From Planctomycetaceae bacterium (GTDB taxonomy: Bacteria > Planctomycetota > Phycisphaerae > Phycisphaerales > SM1A02), in NCBI GenBank assembly GCA_021297815.1, contig JAJTGK010000019.1, forward strand, positions 1-45,498: 45,498 nucleotides of DNA. Direction: 5' to 3'. Of this stretch, positions 16,024-30,771 are shown piece after piece; position 1 is the stretch's first letter; each line of letters starts with the position of its first letter. Position numbers and translations under genes: made by a program. Under the pieces are notes generated by a model. It was not told the origin of the DNA. It did no database searches and saw nothing but the letters and a program-made list of their open reading frames with translations.

Positions 16024-17418
16024 TCAGGGTCGCCGGCCGTTCGCGTTCGCGAACGACGCATCATCGGCGTCCGCATCCGTGTCGGCGTCCGATCCATCGT
16101 CCTCGAGGTCGTCCTCGGTCCGATCGACCCGCCACCAGACGAGCGGACCGACCATGCGCAGCACCGCCCAGCCGCCGATGATCGCCGTCGTCAGCTGGAA
16201 CGCGAAGAGTCCAAGCTCGCCGCGCGGCATGCCGAGGATCTGCGCGAGGCCCGCGCCGAGCGGAACGACCACGAACGGATCGTCGACGCAGCGCCGTACG
16301 CGCTCATCGAGATAACGCAGCGCAAGGCCCAGGAGCACCGCGTAGAGGGGTAGCGTGATCCACGGATTGTCGTTCACCACATGTCCGACGATGCCCGGGC
16401 CGACCGAGTACTCCTCGGCGACCCGCGTGATGCGCGCGTCGGCGACCATCGTTCGGCCGAGCGGCTCGTACTTCGACTCCCAGATCGCACGCGGAACGGG
16501 CTGCGTGAGGTAGTAGCCGAGCGAATGCAGCGTGTCGTAGGGGAAGTCCTTCGGGTGCGTCTCGATCAGCCACATGCTGTTCGAGCCCGCCTGCTGGCCG
16601 TTCGTGAGCGCGAACGCGCTCTCGACGATCTCGGGGCCCGTGACCTGGGTGAATGCGACGAGGTACTCGGTTGCCGTTCGCTGCGTCTCGTCGCCGCGGC
16701 GCGATGCGGTGAAGAAGACGAGGAACGCGAAGCCGATCGAGCCGAACACGACGGTGCGCGCGACGAGCAGCGATGCGCCGCTGAAGCGCCAGCGCGCGTA
16801 GAACAGCGCCCAGACGAAGGTGATGAGGACGCCAAGCACCTCGCGGCGGCCGAAGGTGTAGGCAAGCAGCGATGCGATGCAGAAGACGAGCAGGATGATC
16901 GCGGTCGCGACGATCGCGAAGTTCGCGGGGCGACGCCCCCACGCCCAGCCCGCGAGGCCGCAGGCGACGGCGAAGCTGCCCGCGGCGAACTGCTGCGTGA
17001 GCACGCCGATGATCGGGATCGGTCCGATCACGAAGCGGAAGATGAGACCAGCGCCGACCGCGGCGAACGCGCAGAGGAGGAGGCCGCCCTCGGTGGCGTC
17101 GTGCTCGGTCGGCGTGCGGTTCGCCCAGCGGACGACCCACGGACCCTTCGCGTAGGTGAAGAAGAAGATGATCAGAAAGAGGGTGAGGAGCCCGGTGAAG
17201 ATGAGGCTCGTCAAACCCACGCTCTGCAGGTAGACCTGTCCGTAGTCCTCGGCGAGCAGGCTGATGCTCGCGCTGACCGACTGGAAGAGAAGGATTCCGA
17301 AGAGGAAGGTGTTGCGCGCGCTGAAGATCTCGACCTCGCCGCGCAGCGAGTCGCGGATCATGATCGCAACGATCAAGCCGGACAGGATGAGCAGGAGGAC
17401 GACCGTGAGATAGACCAT
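16024..17418 (-). CDS. Wzy-like oligosaccharide repeat-unit polymerase (integral membrane)
   Basis: 464 residues with about ten to twelve hydrophobic segments from the first residue ('VYLTVVLLLILSGLIVAIMI') and a large periplasmic loop around residues 240-340. That layout and the 'FGRREVLG' basic motif are typical of Wzy/O-antigen polymerases, which join lipid-linked repeat units in the periplasm. The family has little sequence conservation, so the call rests on topology and on the surrounding glycosyltransferase, flippase and dehydrogenase genes. The C-terminal cytoplasmic tail is strikingly acidic ('DDLEDDGSDADTDADADD'). It starts 17 bases after the upstream secreted gene and is likely its operon partner. 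Confidence 0.72.
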   Translation of the reverse strand: MVYLTVVLLLILSGLIVAIMIRDSLRGEVEIFSARNTFLFGILLFQSVSASISLLAEDYGQVYLQSVGLTSLIFTGLLTLFLIIFFFTYAKGPWVVRWANRTPTEHDATEGGLLLCAFAAVGAGLIFRFVIGPIPIIGVLTQQFAAGSFAVACGLAGWAWGRRPANFAIVATAIILLVFCIASLLAYTFGRREVLGVLITFVWALFYARWRFSGASLLVARTVVFGSIGFAFLVFFTASRRGDETQRTATEYLVAFTQVTGPEIVESAFALTNGQQAGSNSMWLIETHPKDFPYDTLHSLGYYLTQPVPRAIWESKYEPLGRTMVADARITRVAEEYSVGPGIVGHVVNDNPWITLPLYAVLLGLALRYLDERVRRCVDDPFVVVPLGAGLAQILGMPRGELGLFAFQLTTAIIGGWAVLRMVGPLVWWRVDRTEDDLEDDGSDADTDADADDASFANANGRRP

Positions 17419-17435
17419 CGGGACCCGTATATCGG

Positions 17436-19079
17436 TCAGTCACCGAAGAGCACGGGAACGAATCCGAGGGTCCGCAGGCGGTCGATCTCGGCGCGCCGCG
17501 CGGACCCGCCCACCTGCGTCTGGAGGTCGGTGCGGTCGGTACGGTTCCACATGACGCCCGCCCAGGTCTCATGGCCGGGAAGGAGCCAATCGGCGAGCAC
17601 GAAGCGTCCCGTGATGAGCTGCCCGTTCGGCTGGTACTTGCTCCAGCCGTAGGCATCGACCCATGTGGGCGCGAGCGCATGCATGATGTCGGGGTTGCGG
17701 CCTTCGGTGCAGAAGGTGACCTGCGGGTTCTCGGAAGTCATCTGCGAGAGCCACGGGTGGAGCGCCCACACGGGCGATGCGTGATGCGTGAAGGCGTCGA
17801 GGCCGATCATGCGGGCACCCGAGGTCACGGCGAGGTTGAGTTCGCGCCTCGCCAGGTTCATCGTCTGGGTGTTCGCCATGTCGACGGGCGAGAAGGCGGC
17901 GGTGTCCCAGGTCGACTGCACTTCGGCGGAGTGACCCCACCAGAGTCCCCAGCGCTGGTTCGGCCTGAGCGAGATCGTGGCCAGCACCGCGGGCGCATTG
18001 CGCATCGATGGCGGTGCGGAAGGTTCGAACCAGCGGCTGGCGAACTTGAAGGGGTAGTTGCGTTCCTTGTTGACGCTGTTCATGCCCGTCGGTGTCCAGA
18101 GGATCACGCGGTCGGACTTGAGGAGCGCGTAGCGCATCAGGCTCGCGATCGGGCCGTAGCCGTCGAGGTCGGGGCGCCCCGCCTCGGGCGCCCAGCCTTC
18201 GGGGTTTGTCGGGGTCTGGAACTCGCCGACCGCGGTCTGGACCGCGTGGATGTTGCGGCCATCACGCGCGTAGCGGATCGAGCCGTAGGTGCGCTGGAAG
18301 AACTGGCGGTACGGCTCGAGCGTCTCGAGCCAGCCGCGGTTGGTGGTCGCACGGATCTCGACGCGGTAGGTCCGTTGAGATCCCGCTGGAATCGACGACT
18401 CGTACTTGAGCGCGGTCGAGCCGTGTCCACCGACCTTCGCGTTCGAGAGGGCGACGAGCGGCTGCCACTTGCCCGAGCCGGCGTTGCGGATGACGAGCGC
18501 GACATCGTGGCGATACTCGAGGATCGGGTAGATCAGCGAGATTCCCACCGCGCCGCCCGTCCAGGTCATCGCGGTCACGGGGCTATAGAGGTCGCGCGGA
18601 TAGACGCCGCCGATCCAGGGCGTCGCGGTCGTCGGGATGGCCGTGGCCTCTCCGAGGAACGACGCGTCCATGATGCGGGGCGACGAGATGATCTGCAGCG
18701 TCGGCAGCTCGAGATCCATCGGCGTCGCAGGCGCGGCACCCGAGTTCGTGAAGACATACTCGACCGACACGCCGTTCAGGACGGGCGTGACCTTGACGGC
18801 CGACGGCGCGATCGCGCCCGCAGGCGCCGTGGTCGACGGTTGCCAGCGATCGAAGAGGAGTCGGCCATCGGCCATGCGGGCACGCCAGCCGCTGCGCGTC
18901 TTCTCGACGGTGCAGAGCGGTGATTGCGTCACCGCCGATGACTTCGTGCGCGTGGAGCCCGAGGGTGTGATGGTGGACTGCGGCGCGGCGTGAACGACCG
19001 AAGCCGAGGCGAGGCACAGGAGCGCCGCGAAAGCGGGCGCTGCGTGACGGACCAGCCGGAACAGACTGAACTGGTGCAA
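17436..19079 (-). CDS. Secreted protein, putative glycoside hydrolase-like (TIM barrel)
   Basis: I choose the TTG at 19079: GGGAGGAA lies four bases upstream and a clean signal peptide begins there ('HQFSLFRLVRHAAPAFAALLCLASASVVHA' in two pieces of n- and h-region). The ATG at 19133 in the ORF track has no comparable site. That gives 547 residues. The first ~230 after the signal are beta-rich. The rest looks like a glycosidase barrel, with 'GRNIHAVQTAVGEFQTP', 'GLDAFTHH' and 'TFCTEGRNPDIMH' holding acidic residues at strand ends. I cannot assign a GH family or catalytic pair. It lies between gmd and the polymerase on the same strand, so it may trim or process the exported polymer. Confidence 0.6.
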   Translation of the reverse strand: MHQFSLFRLVRHAAPAFAALLCLASASVVHAAPQSTITPSGSTRTKSSAVTQSPLCTVEKTRSGWRARMADGRLLFDRWQPSTTAPAGAIAPSAVKVTPVLNGVSVEYVFTNSGAAPATPMDLELPTLQIISSPRIMDASFLGEATAIPTTATPWIGGVYPRDLYSPVTAMTWTGGAVGISLIYPILEYRHDVALVIRNAGSGKWQPLVALSNAKVGGHGSTALKYESSIPAGSQRTYRVEIRATTNRGWLETLEPYRQFFQRTYGSIRYARDGRNIHAVQTAVGEFQTPTNPEGWAPEAGRPDLDGYGPIASLMRYALLKSDRVILWTPTGMNSVNKERNYPFKFASRWFEPSAPPSMRNAPAVLATISLRPNQRWGLWWGHSAEVQSTWDTAAFSPVDMANTQTMNLARRELNLAVTSGARMIGLDAFTHHASPVWALHPWLSQMTSENPQVTFCTEGRNPDIMHALAPTWVDAYGWSKYQPNGQLITGRFVLADWLLPGHETWAGVMWNRTDRTDLQTQVGGSARRAEIDRLRTLGFVPVLFGD

Positions 19080-19232
19080 AGATTCCTCCCGGGTGCCGCG
19101 CGGCGGGACGAAGCCCCTCGCGACATGAAGCATAGCCCCCGCGGGAAGGTCGGCGTGAACGCGGGCCGAGTTCAGGCCTCGGCCGATTTCACGCGTTCAG
19201 CGGATCGGGTTGGATGGACCATGCCGCTTCGC

Positions 19233-23811
<4,579 letters not shown>

Positions 23812-23901
23812 GGTCGGTCAGTGGATTTGGTGAATTTGCATCGGAATGATGGCGCGTACCGGTTGCCGATCACGAATGAAGACTTCACCATAGAGGTTCG
23901 C

Positions 23902-25077
23902 GTGCCGCAACCACTGCGCATCCTCCATGCGATCGACCATCTCGACTTCCGTCGTGGCGGGCCGCCGCATGCACTCGTCGCGCTTGCGAATGCGATGGGA
24001 AGTCTGGGTCATCAGGTGTCTGTCGCCACGCCGCACGGGCCCGATACGCCTCGGGACTGGTACGGCTCCCATCCACAGATCCGTGCTATCGACCTTCCGG
24101 CGTCGCGGACTGCGTTTCTTCCGACGCGGACGCTCACCCTGCTGCGCAAGCACCTCGAGTCGACCGACCTGGTCCATCTGCATGGAGTCTGGGAGCCGCT
24201 CAACATGCAGGTGGCGCGGTTGGCGAGGTCGGTCGGCGTGCCGTACATGATCAGCCTGCGCGGCATGCTCGACGACTGGTCGATGGCCCAGCGTGGGCTC
24301 AAGAAGCGGCTGCACCTCCTGCTTGCGGGTCGGACCATGCTCTCGCACGCCTTCGCCGTCCATTGCACGGCGAAGCTCGAGCTCGAGCAGTCGTCGAAGT
24401 GGTTCCCACGGCGCCTCGGGCGGGTGATTCCCAATCTGGTCGAGTTGGATCGCTTCGCGACTCCGCAGGGAAGCGCCGAGGCGCGCGGGGCGTTTCCAGT
24501 GCTCCAGAGACCAGCGTTTCGGCTCCTATACCTGAGCCGCCTGAGCCCGAAGAAGGGCTTCCCGATCCTTGTCGATGCAGCGCAAAAGCTTCGCGCGAAA
24601 GGACTTGCGGTCGAAGTCGTCGTTGCAGGCACAGGTGACCCGCCCTACGAGGCCGAGTGCCGCCAGATCGTCGAATCGCTCGGCATGACCGACTTCGTCC
24701 ACTTCCTTGGCTATGTCGGAGGAACCCTGAAGATCTCGGTCATCGAGAGCTGCGACCTGATGGTGCTTCCGACCAGCCAGGAGAACTTCGGCTTCGTCTT
24801 CTTCGAGGCGCTGGCGGCGGGGGTGCCTGTGGTGACCACCAATCTCGTGGATACCGCCGAGGAGATCAAGGCGAGCGGGGCGGGGTACATCGTCGACCAG
24901 GACGCGCAGGCGGTGGCCGATGCCTGTGAAGGCGCGATGTCCGAGGGCCCGCGCCTGCGGGAGCGGGGCCAGGCGGGGCGCCGATGGACATTCGAGAACC
25001 TCGACCCACTGCGTATCGCGCGGTCGTTTGAGGCGCTCTACGCGGCCGCCGCCAAGACTCGACGCACCACGGGCTGA
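23902..25077 (+). CDS. Glycosyltransferase family 4, paralogue of the 12753 enzyme
   Basis: 391 residues from the GTG at 23902, which has AGAGG about seven bases upstream and places 'LRILHAIDHLDFRRGGPPHA' at the N-terminus, matching the paralogue. The ORF-track start at 23131 runs through asnB antisense and is rejected. The donor domain has 'LYLSRLSPKKGFPILVDA' and 'TSQENFGFVFFEALAAG' with the E-x7-E motif. It adds a sugar to the repeat unit; donor unknown. Its role is presumably distinct from but related to that of the 12753 enzyme, since the two share the 'MLDDW-MAQ' segment and most of the C-terminal half. It is transcribed divergently from asnB and followed by fcl after 94 bases. Confidence 0.88.
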   Translation: MPQPLRILHAIDHLDFRRGGPPHALVALANAMGSLGHQVSVATPHGPDTPRDWYGSHPQIRAIDLPASRTAFLPTRTLTLLRKHLESTDLVHLHGVWEPLNMQVARLARSVGVPYMISLRGMLDDWSMAQRGLKKRLHLLLAGRTMLSHAFAVHCTAKLELEQSSKWFPRRLGRVIPNLVELDRFATPQGSAEARGAFPVLQRPAFRLLYLSRLSPKKGFPILVDAAQKLRAKGLAVEVVVAGTGDPPYEAECRQIVESLGMTDFVHFLGYVGGTLKISVIESCDLMVLPTSQENFGFVFFEALAAGVPVVTTNLVDTAEEIKASGAGYIVDQDAQAVADACEGAMSEGPRLRERGQAGRRWTFENLDPLRIARSFEALYAAAAKTRRTTG

Positions 25078-25171
25078 TGACGCCCCTGTGAACTGCCGAT
25101 AAGGGAGGGCCCTTGACGCCGGCAGGCATGGTCGCCCGCCGCCGCCACGAGGGTTCCAGAGCAGGCCACCC

Positions 25172-26152
25172 GTGACCACCGATCTTCGGACCTCCAGAAT
25201 CGTCGTGACCGGCGGCGCCGGCTTCCTCGGCCGCGCCGTCCTCGAGCGGCTGCGCGCCCGCGGCGCCACCGACATCGTCGTGCCCCGACGCACCGAGTAC
25301 GACCTGACCCACGAGGCCGATGTCGCGCGGCTCTACAAGGACGCGCGCCCCGATGTCGTGCTGCATCTCGCGGCCGAGGTCGGCGGCATCGGTGCGAACC
25401 AGGCGAACCCAGGGCGCTACTTCTTCGCCAACATGGCGATGGCGCTGCACCTCGTCGAGCAGGCGCGCATCTCGGGCCTGCGCAAGTTCGTGCAGGTCGG
25501 GACGATCTGCGCGTATCCGAAGCACACGCCCGTGCCGTTTCGCGAAGAGGAGCTGTGGAACGGCTACCCCGAGGAGACGAACGCGCCGTATGGCGTGGCC
25601 AAGAAGGCCGCGATGGTCATGCTTGACGGCTACCGCCGCCAGTACGGCCTGAAGTCGGCGTACCTGCTGCCCGTCAACCTGTACGGGCCGTGGGACAACT
25701 TCGACATGAACACCTCGCATGTGATTCCCGCGCTGATCCGCAAGTGCGTCGAGGCGCAGGAGGCGGGGCGGCCGTTCATCGAGTGCTGGGGCACGGGCAG
25801 CGCGAGCCGCGAGTTCCTGTTCGTCGACGACGCGGCCGAAGGCGTGGTGCGCGCGGCCGAGGCGATGGACGACCCTGTGCCGATCAACCTCGGCACCTGC
25901 ATGGAGATCACGATCAAGGACCTCGTGCACCTGATCGCGCGGCTCGTGGGCTTCACGGGCGAGATCCGCTGGGACACGACCAAGCCCGACGGCCAGCCGC
26001 GGCGCTGCCTCGACACGACGCGCGCCGCCAACCTGCTCGGATGGCGCGCGCAGGTCGGCTTCGAGGACGGCCTGCGCCGCACGATCGACTGGTATCGCGC
26101 GAACCGCGGCCATCGCGCCGACTACGACCCGTCGAAGAGCGGCGGCGGCTGA
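25172..26152 (+). CDS. fcl: GDP-L-fucose synthase
   Basis: 326 residues from a GTG start at 25172. The enzyme epimerises and reduces GDP-4-keto-6-deoxymannose to GDP-L-fucose using NADPH, the step after Gmd. Seen: Rossmann '[18 protein letters not shown]', '[19 protein letters not shown]', the substrate segment '[18 protein letters not shown]', the catalytic Y-x-x-x-K in '[13 protein letters not shown]', and '[12 protein letters not shown]'. These are diagnostic of Fcl/WcaG. It precedes the WbuB-like glycosyltransferase by three bases, so the two are one transcript. An alpha-L-fucosidase gene begins at 45097 in the same window. Confidence 0.95.
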   Translation: MTTDLRTSRIVVTGGAGFLGRAVLERLRARGATDIVVPRRTEYDLTHEADVARLYKDARPDVVLHLAAEVGGIGANQANPGRYFFANMAMALHLVEQARISGLRKFVQVGTICAYPKHTPVPFREEELWNGYPEETNAPYGVAKKAAMVMLDGYRRQYGLKSAYLLPVNLYGPWDNFDMNTSHVIPALIRKCVEAQEAGRPFIECWGTGSASREFLFVDDAAEGVVRAAEAMDDPVPINLGTCMEITIKDLVHLIARLVGFTGEIRWDTTKPDGQPRRCLDTTRAANLLGWRAQVGFEDGLRRTIDWYRANRGHRADYDPSKSGGG

Positions 26153-26155
26153 GCG

Positions 26156-27364
26156 ATGCGCGTCCTGCTGATCAACCAGACCTTCCACCCCGATGTGGCG
26201 GCGACCGCGCAGCACGGCTGGGACCTTGCGCGGCATCTCGTGAAGCATGGGCACGAGGTCAGCGCGATCGCGTCGCGCTCGATCTACGGCCAGGCGGGCG
26301 GCGCGCTGCCTGCGTACGAGAAGATCGACGGCGTCGAGATCCACCGCGTGGGCCGCAGCCTGTTCGGCAAGGCGGGCACCGCGGGGCGCGCGATCGACTT
26401 CGCGCTGTTCTATGTGCTCGCGGCCGCGAAGGCGATGTCGATCGAGCGCCATCAGGTGAGCGTGTGCTTCACGACCCCGCCGTTCATCTCGTTGCTCGGG
26501 CTTGCGCTGCGCGCGCTGCGAGGCACGAAGCTCGTGTACTGGGTGATGGACCTCTACCCCGATGTGCCCGTCGCGACAGGCATGATGCGGCAGGACGCGC
26601 CGCTGACGCGCGTGCTCGAGCGGCTCAACCGCCTCGCGCTGCGCCGCGCCGATGCGACGGTCGTGCTTGGCCGCTGCATGGAGGACCGCGTGCGCGCGAA
26701 GGGCGTTGCGGGCGCGAACATCGTGCGCATCAATGTGTGGAGCGACGCCGAGGAGCTTTCGCCCGTCGCGCGCGCCGACAACAGCTACCGCAGGGCGTGG
26801 AATGTGGGCGACCGCACGCTCGTGATGTACTCGGGCAACTTCGGCATCGGCCACGATGTGCGCACCTTTGCCGACGGCGCGAAGCTGCTTGCGGCGCGCG
26901 GCGATGTGATGTTCGCGTTCGTCGGCGGCGGGAAGCGCAAGAAGGAGCTCGTCGACGCGATGAAGGCGCACGGGCTCACGAACTTCGTCGAGGCCGACTA
27001 CCAGCCGCGCGAGCGGCTTGGCGAACTGCTCTCGGCGGCCGATGTGCATCTTGCGAGCATGATTCCAGGCTGGGAAGGCGTGATGGTGCCGAGCAAGCTG
27101 TACGGCACGCTGGGCGCGGCCCGCCCCGTGATCTGGGTCGGCAGCGAGTCGACCGAGGTTGCGCGCGTGCTGCACGAGGAGCGTTGCGGCCTTGTTGTGA
27201 CGCCAGGCGACGCCGAGGGCTTCGCCGCCGCCGTGCGCACGCTGGCCGACGACGCCGCGCTGCGAGCCGACATGGGCGCGCGCGCACGCAGGAGCCTTGA
27301 GGAACGCTGGGGTGCGCCGCATGCGCTCGAGCGCTGGCGCACGCTGATCGAATCGCTCGCGTGA
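26156..27364 (+). CDS. WbuB-like glycosyltransferase family 4
   Basis: 402 residues from the ATG at 26156, three bases after the fcl stop. The N-terminus 'MRVLLINQTFHPDVAATAQH' and 'LVYWVMDLYPDVPVATGMM' are typical of the WbuB group, often linked to fucosamine or fucose transfer in O-antigen loci. The donor domain has 'LVMYSGNFGIGHDVRTFADG', 'VGGGKRKKELVDA' and 'MIPGWEGVMVPSKLYGTLGA' with an acidic pair in GT4 position. Coupling to fcl suggests, but does not prove, that GDP-fucose is its donor. The last bases run into a 21-base tandem repeat shared with the convergent gene. Confidence 0.88.
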   Translation: MRVLLINQTFHPDVAATAQHGWDLARHLVKHGHEVSAIASRSIYGQAGGALPAYEKIDGVEIHRVGRSLFGKAGTAGRAIDFALFYVLAAAKAMSIERHQVSVCFTTPPFISLLGLALRALRGTKLVYWVMDLYPDVPVATGMMRQDAPLTRVLERLNRLALRRADATVVLGRCMEDRVRAKGVAGANIVRINVWSDAEELSPVARADNSYRRAWNVGDRTLVMYSGNFGIGHDVRTFADGAKLLAARGDVMFAFVGGGKRKKELVDAMKAHGLTNFVEADYQPRERLGELLSAADVHLASMIPGWEGVMVPSKLYGTLGAARPVIWVGSESTEVARVLHEERCGLVVTPGDAEGFAAAVRTLADDAALRADMGARARRSLEERWGAPHALERWRTLIESLA

Positions 27365-27379
27365 CGCGGCGAGCGCGCT

Positions 27380-27463
27380 GCGATGCGCTGCTCGCGCGCC
27401 GCCATGCGCTGCTCGCGCGCCGCCATGTGCTGCTCGCGCGCTGCCATGCGCTGCTACCGCGCC
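27380..27463. repeat. 21-base tandem repeat, four full units plus a partial one, at convergent gene ends
   Basis: Four units of 21 bases, GCCATGCGCTGCTCGCGCGC-C with minor changes, run from 27380 to 27463, and a fifth begins at 27464. On the reverse strand each unit encodes the heptapeptide MAAREQR. The last codons of the reverse glycosyltransferase (ERMAAR) are one unit, and its stop TAG at 27454 takes the place of the GAG found in the other units. The array fills the gap between two converging glycosyltransferase genes. There are no spacers, so this is not CRISPR. Confidence 0.85.
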
Positions 27464-28293
27464 GCCATGCGCTCCAGGATCTTCAGCCTGATCTGGAAGA
27501 AGTAGATCGCCTTCATGAGCGCGAACACGAGGCCCGTGCCACCATCGAGGCAGCCGCGCTTCACGATGTAGGTGTGCGCGAAGTACGCGGGCGCGAGCCA
27601 CCACTTGGCGAGGTTGTTGTACTTGCTGCGCTGCGCCTTCGTGAAGTGCTCCCACGCCTCGGGCGTCGCCTGCAGCTTCGCGTAGCGCGCGGCCTCCCAC
27701 GACGAGTAGTCGTTGTGGCGCGCGATGTACGCGTGCAGGCCCTTGTAGTCGTTGTGCTCGATCGTGGCCGAGAGCTCGCCCACGGTGCCCTTGAGCACGG
27801 GGTGTTCGTGCACCTCCATGTCGAGCTTGCTCCATTCGTTCTCATCGATGCGTTCGTAGAGCCCCGCGCCCGCGCGGATGAGCGCGAGCTTGCGCATGGG
27901 CGAGCCGTGGCGCAGCTCGCGGCCCATGAAGAAGTTCGAGTAGCGGATCCAGAAGCCGTCGTGCGTGCTGCCTGGAAGCGTGCGCGCGAGCTCGTCGACG
28001 AACGCCTCGGGGATGTACTCGTCGGCGTCGAGGAAGAGGATCCACGGCGTGCGGAACTCGCGGTTCATGAGCACCCAGTTGCGCTTCTTCGGGAACTTGC
28101 CGTCCCACTTGAAGAGGAGGTACTCGGCGCCCGACTCGCGGGCGATCGCCTCGGTGCGGTCGGTGCTGCCCGAGTCGACCACCACGATCTCGGCGAACCG
28201 CCCGAGCCTGGAGAGGCACTTCGGGAGGTTGCGTTCCTCGTTCTTGACGGGAATCACGACCGTCACGGGCAGCTTGTCGGTGGCGGGGCTCAT
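27454..28293 (-). CDS. Glycosyltransferase family 2, WaaE/KdtX-like
   Basis: 279 residues from the ATG at 28293; the 1183-residue ORF in the track is this gene plus an antisense run through cysS. The GT-A fold is clear: 'VTVVIPVKNEERNLPKCLSR', 'EIVVVDSGSTDRTEAIA' and the metal-binding D-x-D in 'ILFLDADEYIPEAF'. The later part ('YSNFFMGRELRHGSPMRKLA', 'HEHPVLKGTVGELSATIEH') matches the WaaE-like lipopolysaccharide or exopolysaccharide glucosyltransferase group. It is inverting and cytoplasmic-face. The C-terminal MAAR is part of the 21-base repeat, and the stop is a point change within a repeat unit. It is divergent from the acetyltransferase gene. Confidence 0.88.
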   Translation of the reverse strand: MSPATDKLPVTVVIPVKNEERNLPKCLSRLGRFAEIVVVDSGSTDRTEAIARESGAEYLLFKWDGKFPKKRNWVLMNREFRTPWILFLDADEYIPEAFVDELARTLPGSTHDGFWIRYSNFFMGRELRHGSPMRKLALIRAGAGLYERIDENEWSKLDMEVHEHPVLKGTVGELSATIEHNDYKGLHAYIARHNDYSSWEAARYAKLQATPEAWEHFTKAQRSKYNNLAKWWLAPAYFAHTYIVKRGCLDGGTGLVFALMKAIYFFQIRLKILERMAAR

Positions 28294-28365
28294 GGAGCGG
28301 GTACATCGGCCCGCGCGGCGGGGGGGCTTCATCGCCCGCGCCGATTGTGCCGATAGAGTCCGACC

Positions 28366-28923
28366 GTGGACCCCGAGGACCTCGCATCCGACCGCGCGCT
28401 CAGCCCCTACTCGTTCCGCGAGAAGGTGGCGCGCGTGCTGTGGGGCCTGACGCAGGCGACGCTCTTCCGCTGGACCTTCCACAACTGGTACGGGTTGCGC
28501 CGCGCCCTGCTCGGGCTGTTCGGCGCGAAGCTGCACCCGACGGTGCGCATCCGTCGGTCGGTGCTGGTCGAGTGCCCGTGGAATCTCTCGATGGGGGCCG
28601 ACTGCTCCATCGGCGACCGTGCGATCGTCTATTGCCTCGGACCCGTGACGGTGGGCGCGCGCACGACGATCTCGCAGGGCGCCCACATCTGCGCGGGTTC
28701 GCACGACTACCGCAAGCGCTCGATGCCGCTCCTGCGGCCGCCGATCGACATCGGCAGCGATGTGTGGATCGCGGCCGACGCGTTCGTGGGCCCCAAGGTG
28801 CGCGTGGGCGACGGGGCCATCCTCGGCGCACGCGCGGTGGCGACCACGCACCTTGAGCCGTGGACGATCTACAGCGGAAACCCCGCGCAGGCCGTGAAGG
28901 CGCGCGGCGCGATCGAGGAGTGA
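28366..28923 (+). CDS. WcaF-like left-handed beta-helix O-acetyltransferase
   Basis: 185 residues from a GTG at 28366. After an N-terminal helical part, hexapeptide repeats run from about residue 60 ('LHPTVRIRRSVLVECPWNLS', 'GPVTVGARTTISQGAHICAG', 'IDIGSDVWIAADAFVGPKVR') to the typical ending 'YSGNPAQAVKARG'. The catalytic His is probably that of 'GSHDY'. The family (colanic-acid WcaF, also NodL/LacA relatives) transfers acetyl from acetyl-CoA to a sugar hydroxyl. Position at the end of the polysaccharide locus supports acetylation of the repeat unit. It precedes cysS by 39 bases on the same strand. Confidence 0.85.
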   Translation: MDPEDLASDRALSPYSFREKVARVLWGLTQATLFRWTFHNWYGLRRALLGLFGAKLHPTVRIRRSVLVECPWNLSMGADCSIGDRAIVYCLGPVTVGARTTISQGAHICAGSHDYRKRSMPLLRPPIDIGSDVWIAADAFVGPKVRVGDGAILGARAVATTHLEPWTIYSGNPAQAVKARGAIEE

Positions 28924-28962
28924 CGACCCGCCGTCGCGGCCGCAGGCCGCTATTCTCGCAGG

Positions 28963-30477
<1,515 letters not shown>

Positions 30478-30505
30478 TCGAGCAGGGTGCGGTGTCGCGA
30501 GCGGA

Positions 30506-30531
30506 ATGCGCGTCGTAGGCGCGTGATTTTT
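30506..30531 (+). terminator. Probable terminator after cysS
   Basis: ATGCGC and GCGCGT pair over six bases (one G-U) around a seven-base loop, followed by GA and five T. It lies 28 bases after the cysS stop and directly before the next promoter. Confidence 0.45.
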
Positions 30532-30532
30532 C

Positions 30533-30561
30533 TTGCTCGGCCCATCGTTTTGTCGTATAGT
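30533..30561 (+). promoter_or_regulatory. Sigma-70-like promoter of the aptamer-led operon
   Basis: TTGCTC (30533-30538) and TATAGT (30556-30561) are separated by exactly 17 bases. Transcription would start near 30568, four bases before the first aptamer. The position relative to the aptamer independently supports both calls. Confidence 0.7.
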
Positions 30562-30571
30562 CGTCCTGTCA

Positions 30572-30664
30572 GCATCAAGAGCAGCGGAGCAATCCGCTCG
30601 GCAACCGAGTCCGATCCGACCACGGTGCCAAAGCGATGCGGCCCAGAAATGGCTGAAAACAGCC
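30572..30664 (+). ncRNA. SAM-riboswitch-like aptamer 1 (SAM-I/SAM-IV clan)
   Basis: Elements appear in the order of the SAM-I/SAM-IV clan. P1 5' strand GCATC (30572-30576); AAGAG; P2 hairpin AGCGGA-GCAA-TCCGCT; the conserved CGGCAACC (30599-30606); P3 formed by ACCG-a-GTC with GAC-ca-CGGT; the conserved GGTGCC (30624-30629) followed by AAA; and P1 3' strand GATGC (30635-30639). No P4 lies inside the core. Instead a hairpin GGCTG-AAAA-CAGCC follows P1, an arrangement closer to SAM-IV or the SAM-I/IV variant than to classical SAM-I. The ligand is inferred from the family, not shown. Confidence 0.72.
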
Positions 30665-30677
30665 AGAAACGGGCACA

Positions 30678-30756
30678 ATCGAGGATCTCCCCTGATCTCG
30701 ATGCTGATGCGGTGTGAGCGGTTGATCCGTTCGCATGTGGCGTCGGCGTTCACACC
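30678..30756 (+). other. Structured spacer between the two aptamers
   Basis: ATCGAGGATC and GATCTCGAT form a nine-base stem with one bulged G and a TCCCCT loop (30678-30702). GGTGTGA (30711-30717) and TCACACC (30750-30756) form a seven-base stem enclosing a smaller hairpin. A 22-codon ORF (MAENSQKRAQ...) crosses the region but has no ribosome-binding site and is not called. Confidence 0.5.
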
Positions 30757-30771
30757 GCGACAACCTGAAGT

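Noticed and set aside
27380-27463. Possible CRISPR array
   Set aside because: The 21-base units are directly adjacent with no unique spacers and no cas genes nearby.
24866-27835. 989-residue reverse ORF
   Set aside because: Antisense to fcl and a glycosyltransferase with low-complexity Arg/Ala composition and no motif.
30636-30717. Short ORF MAENSQKRAQ... between the two aptamers
   Set aside because: No ribosome-binding site, and it overlaps the first aptamer's 3' hairpin and a stable stem; better explained as structured leader.
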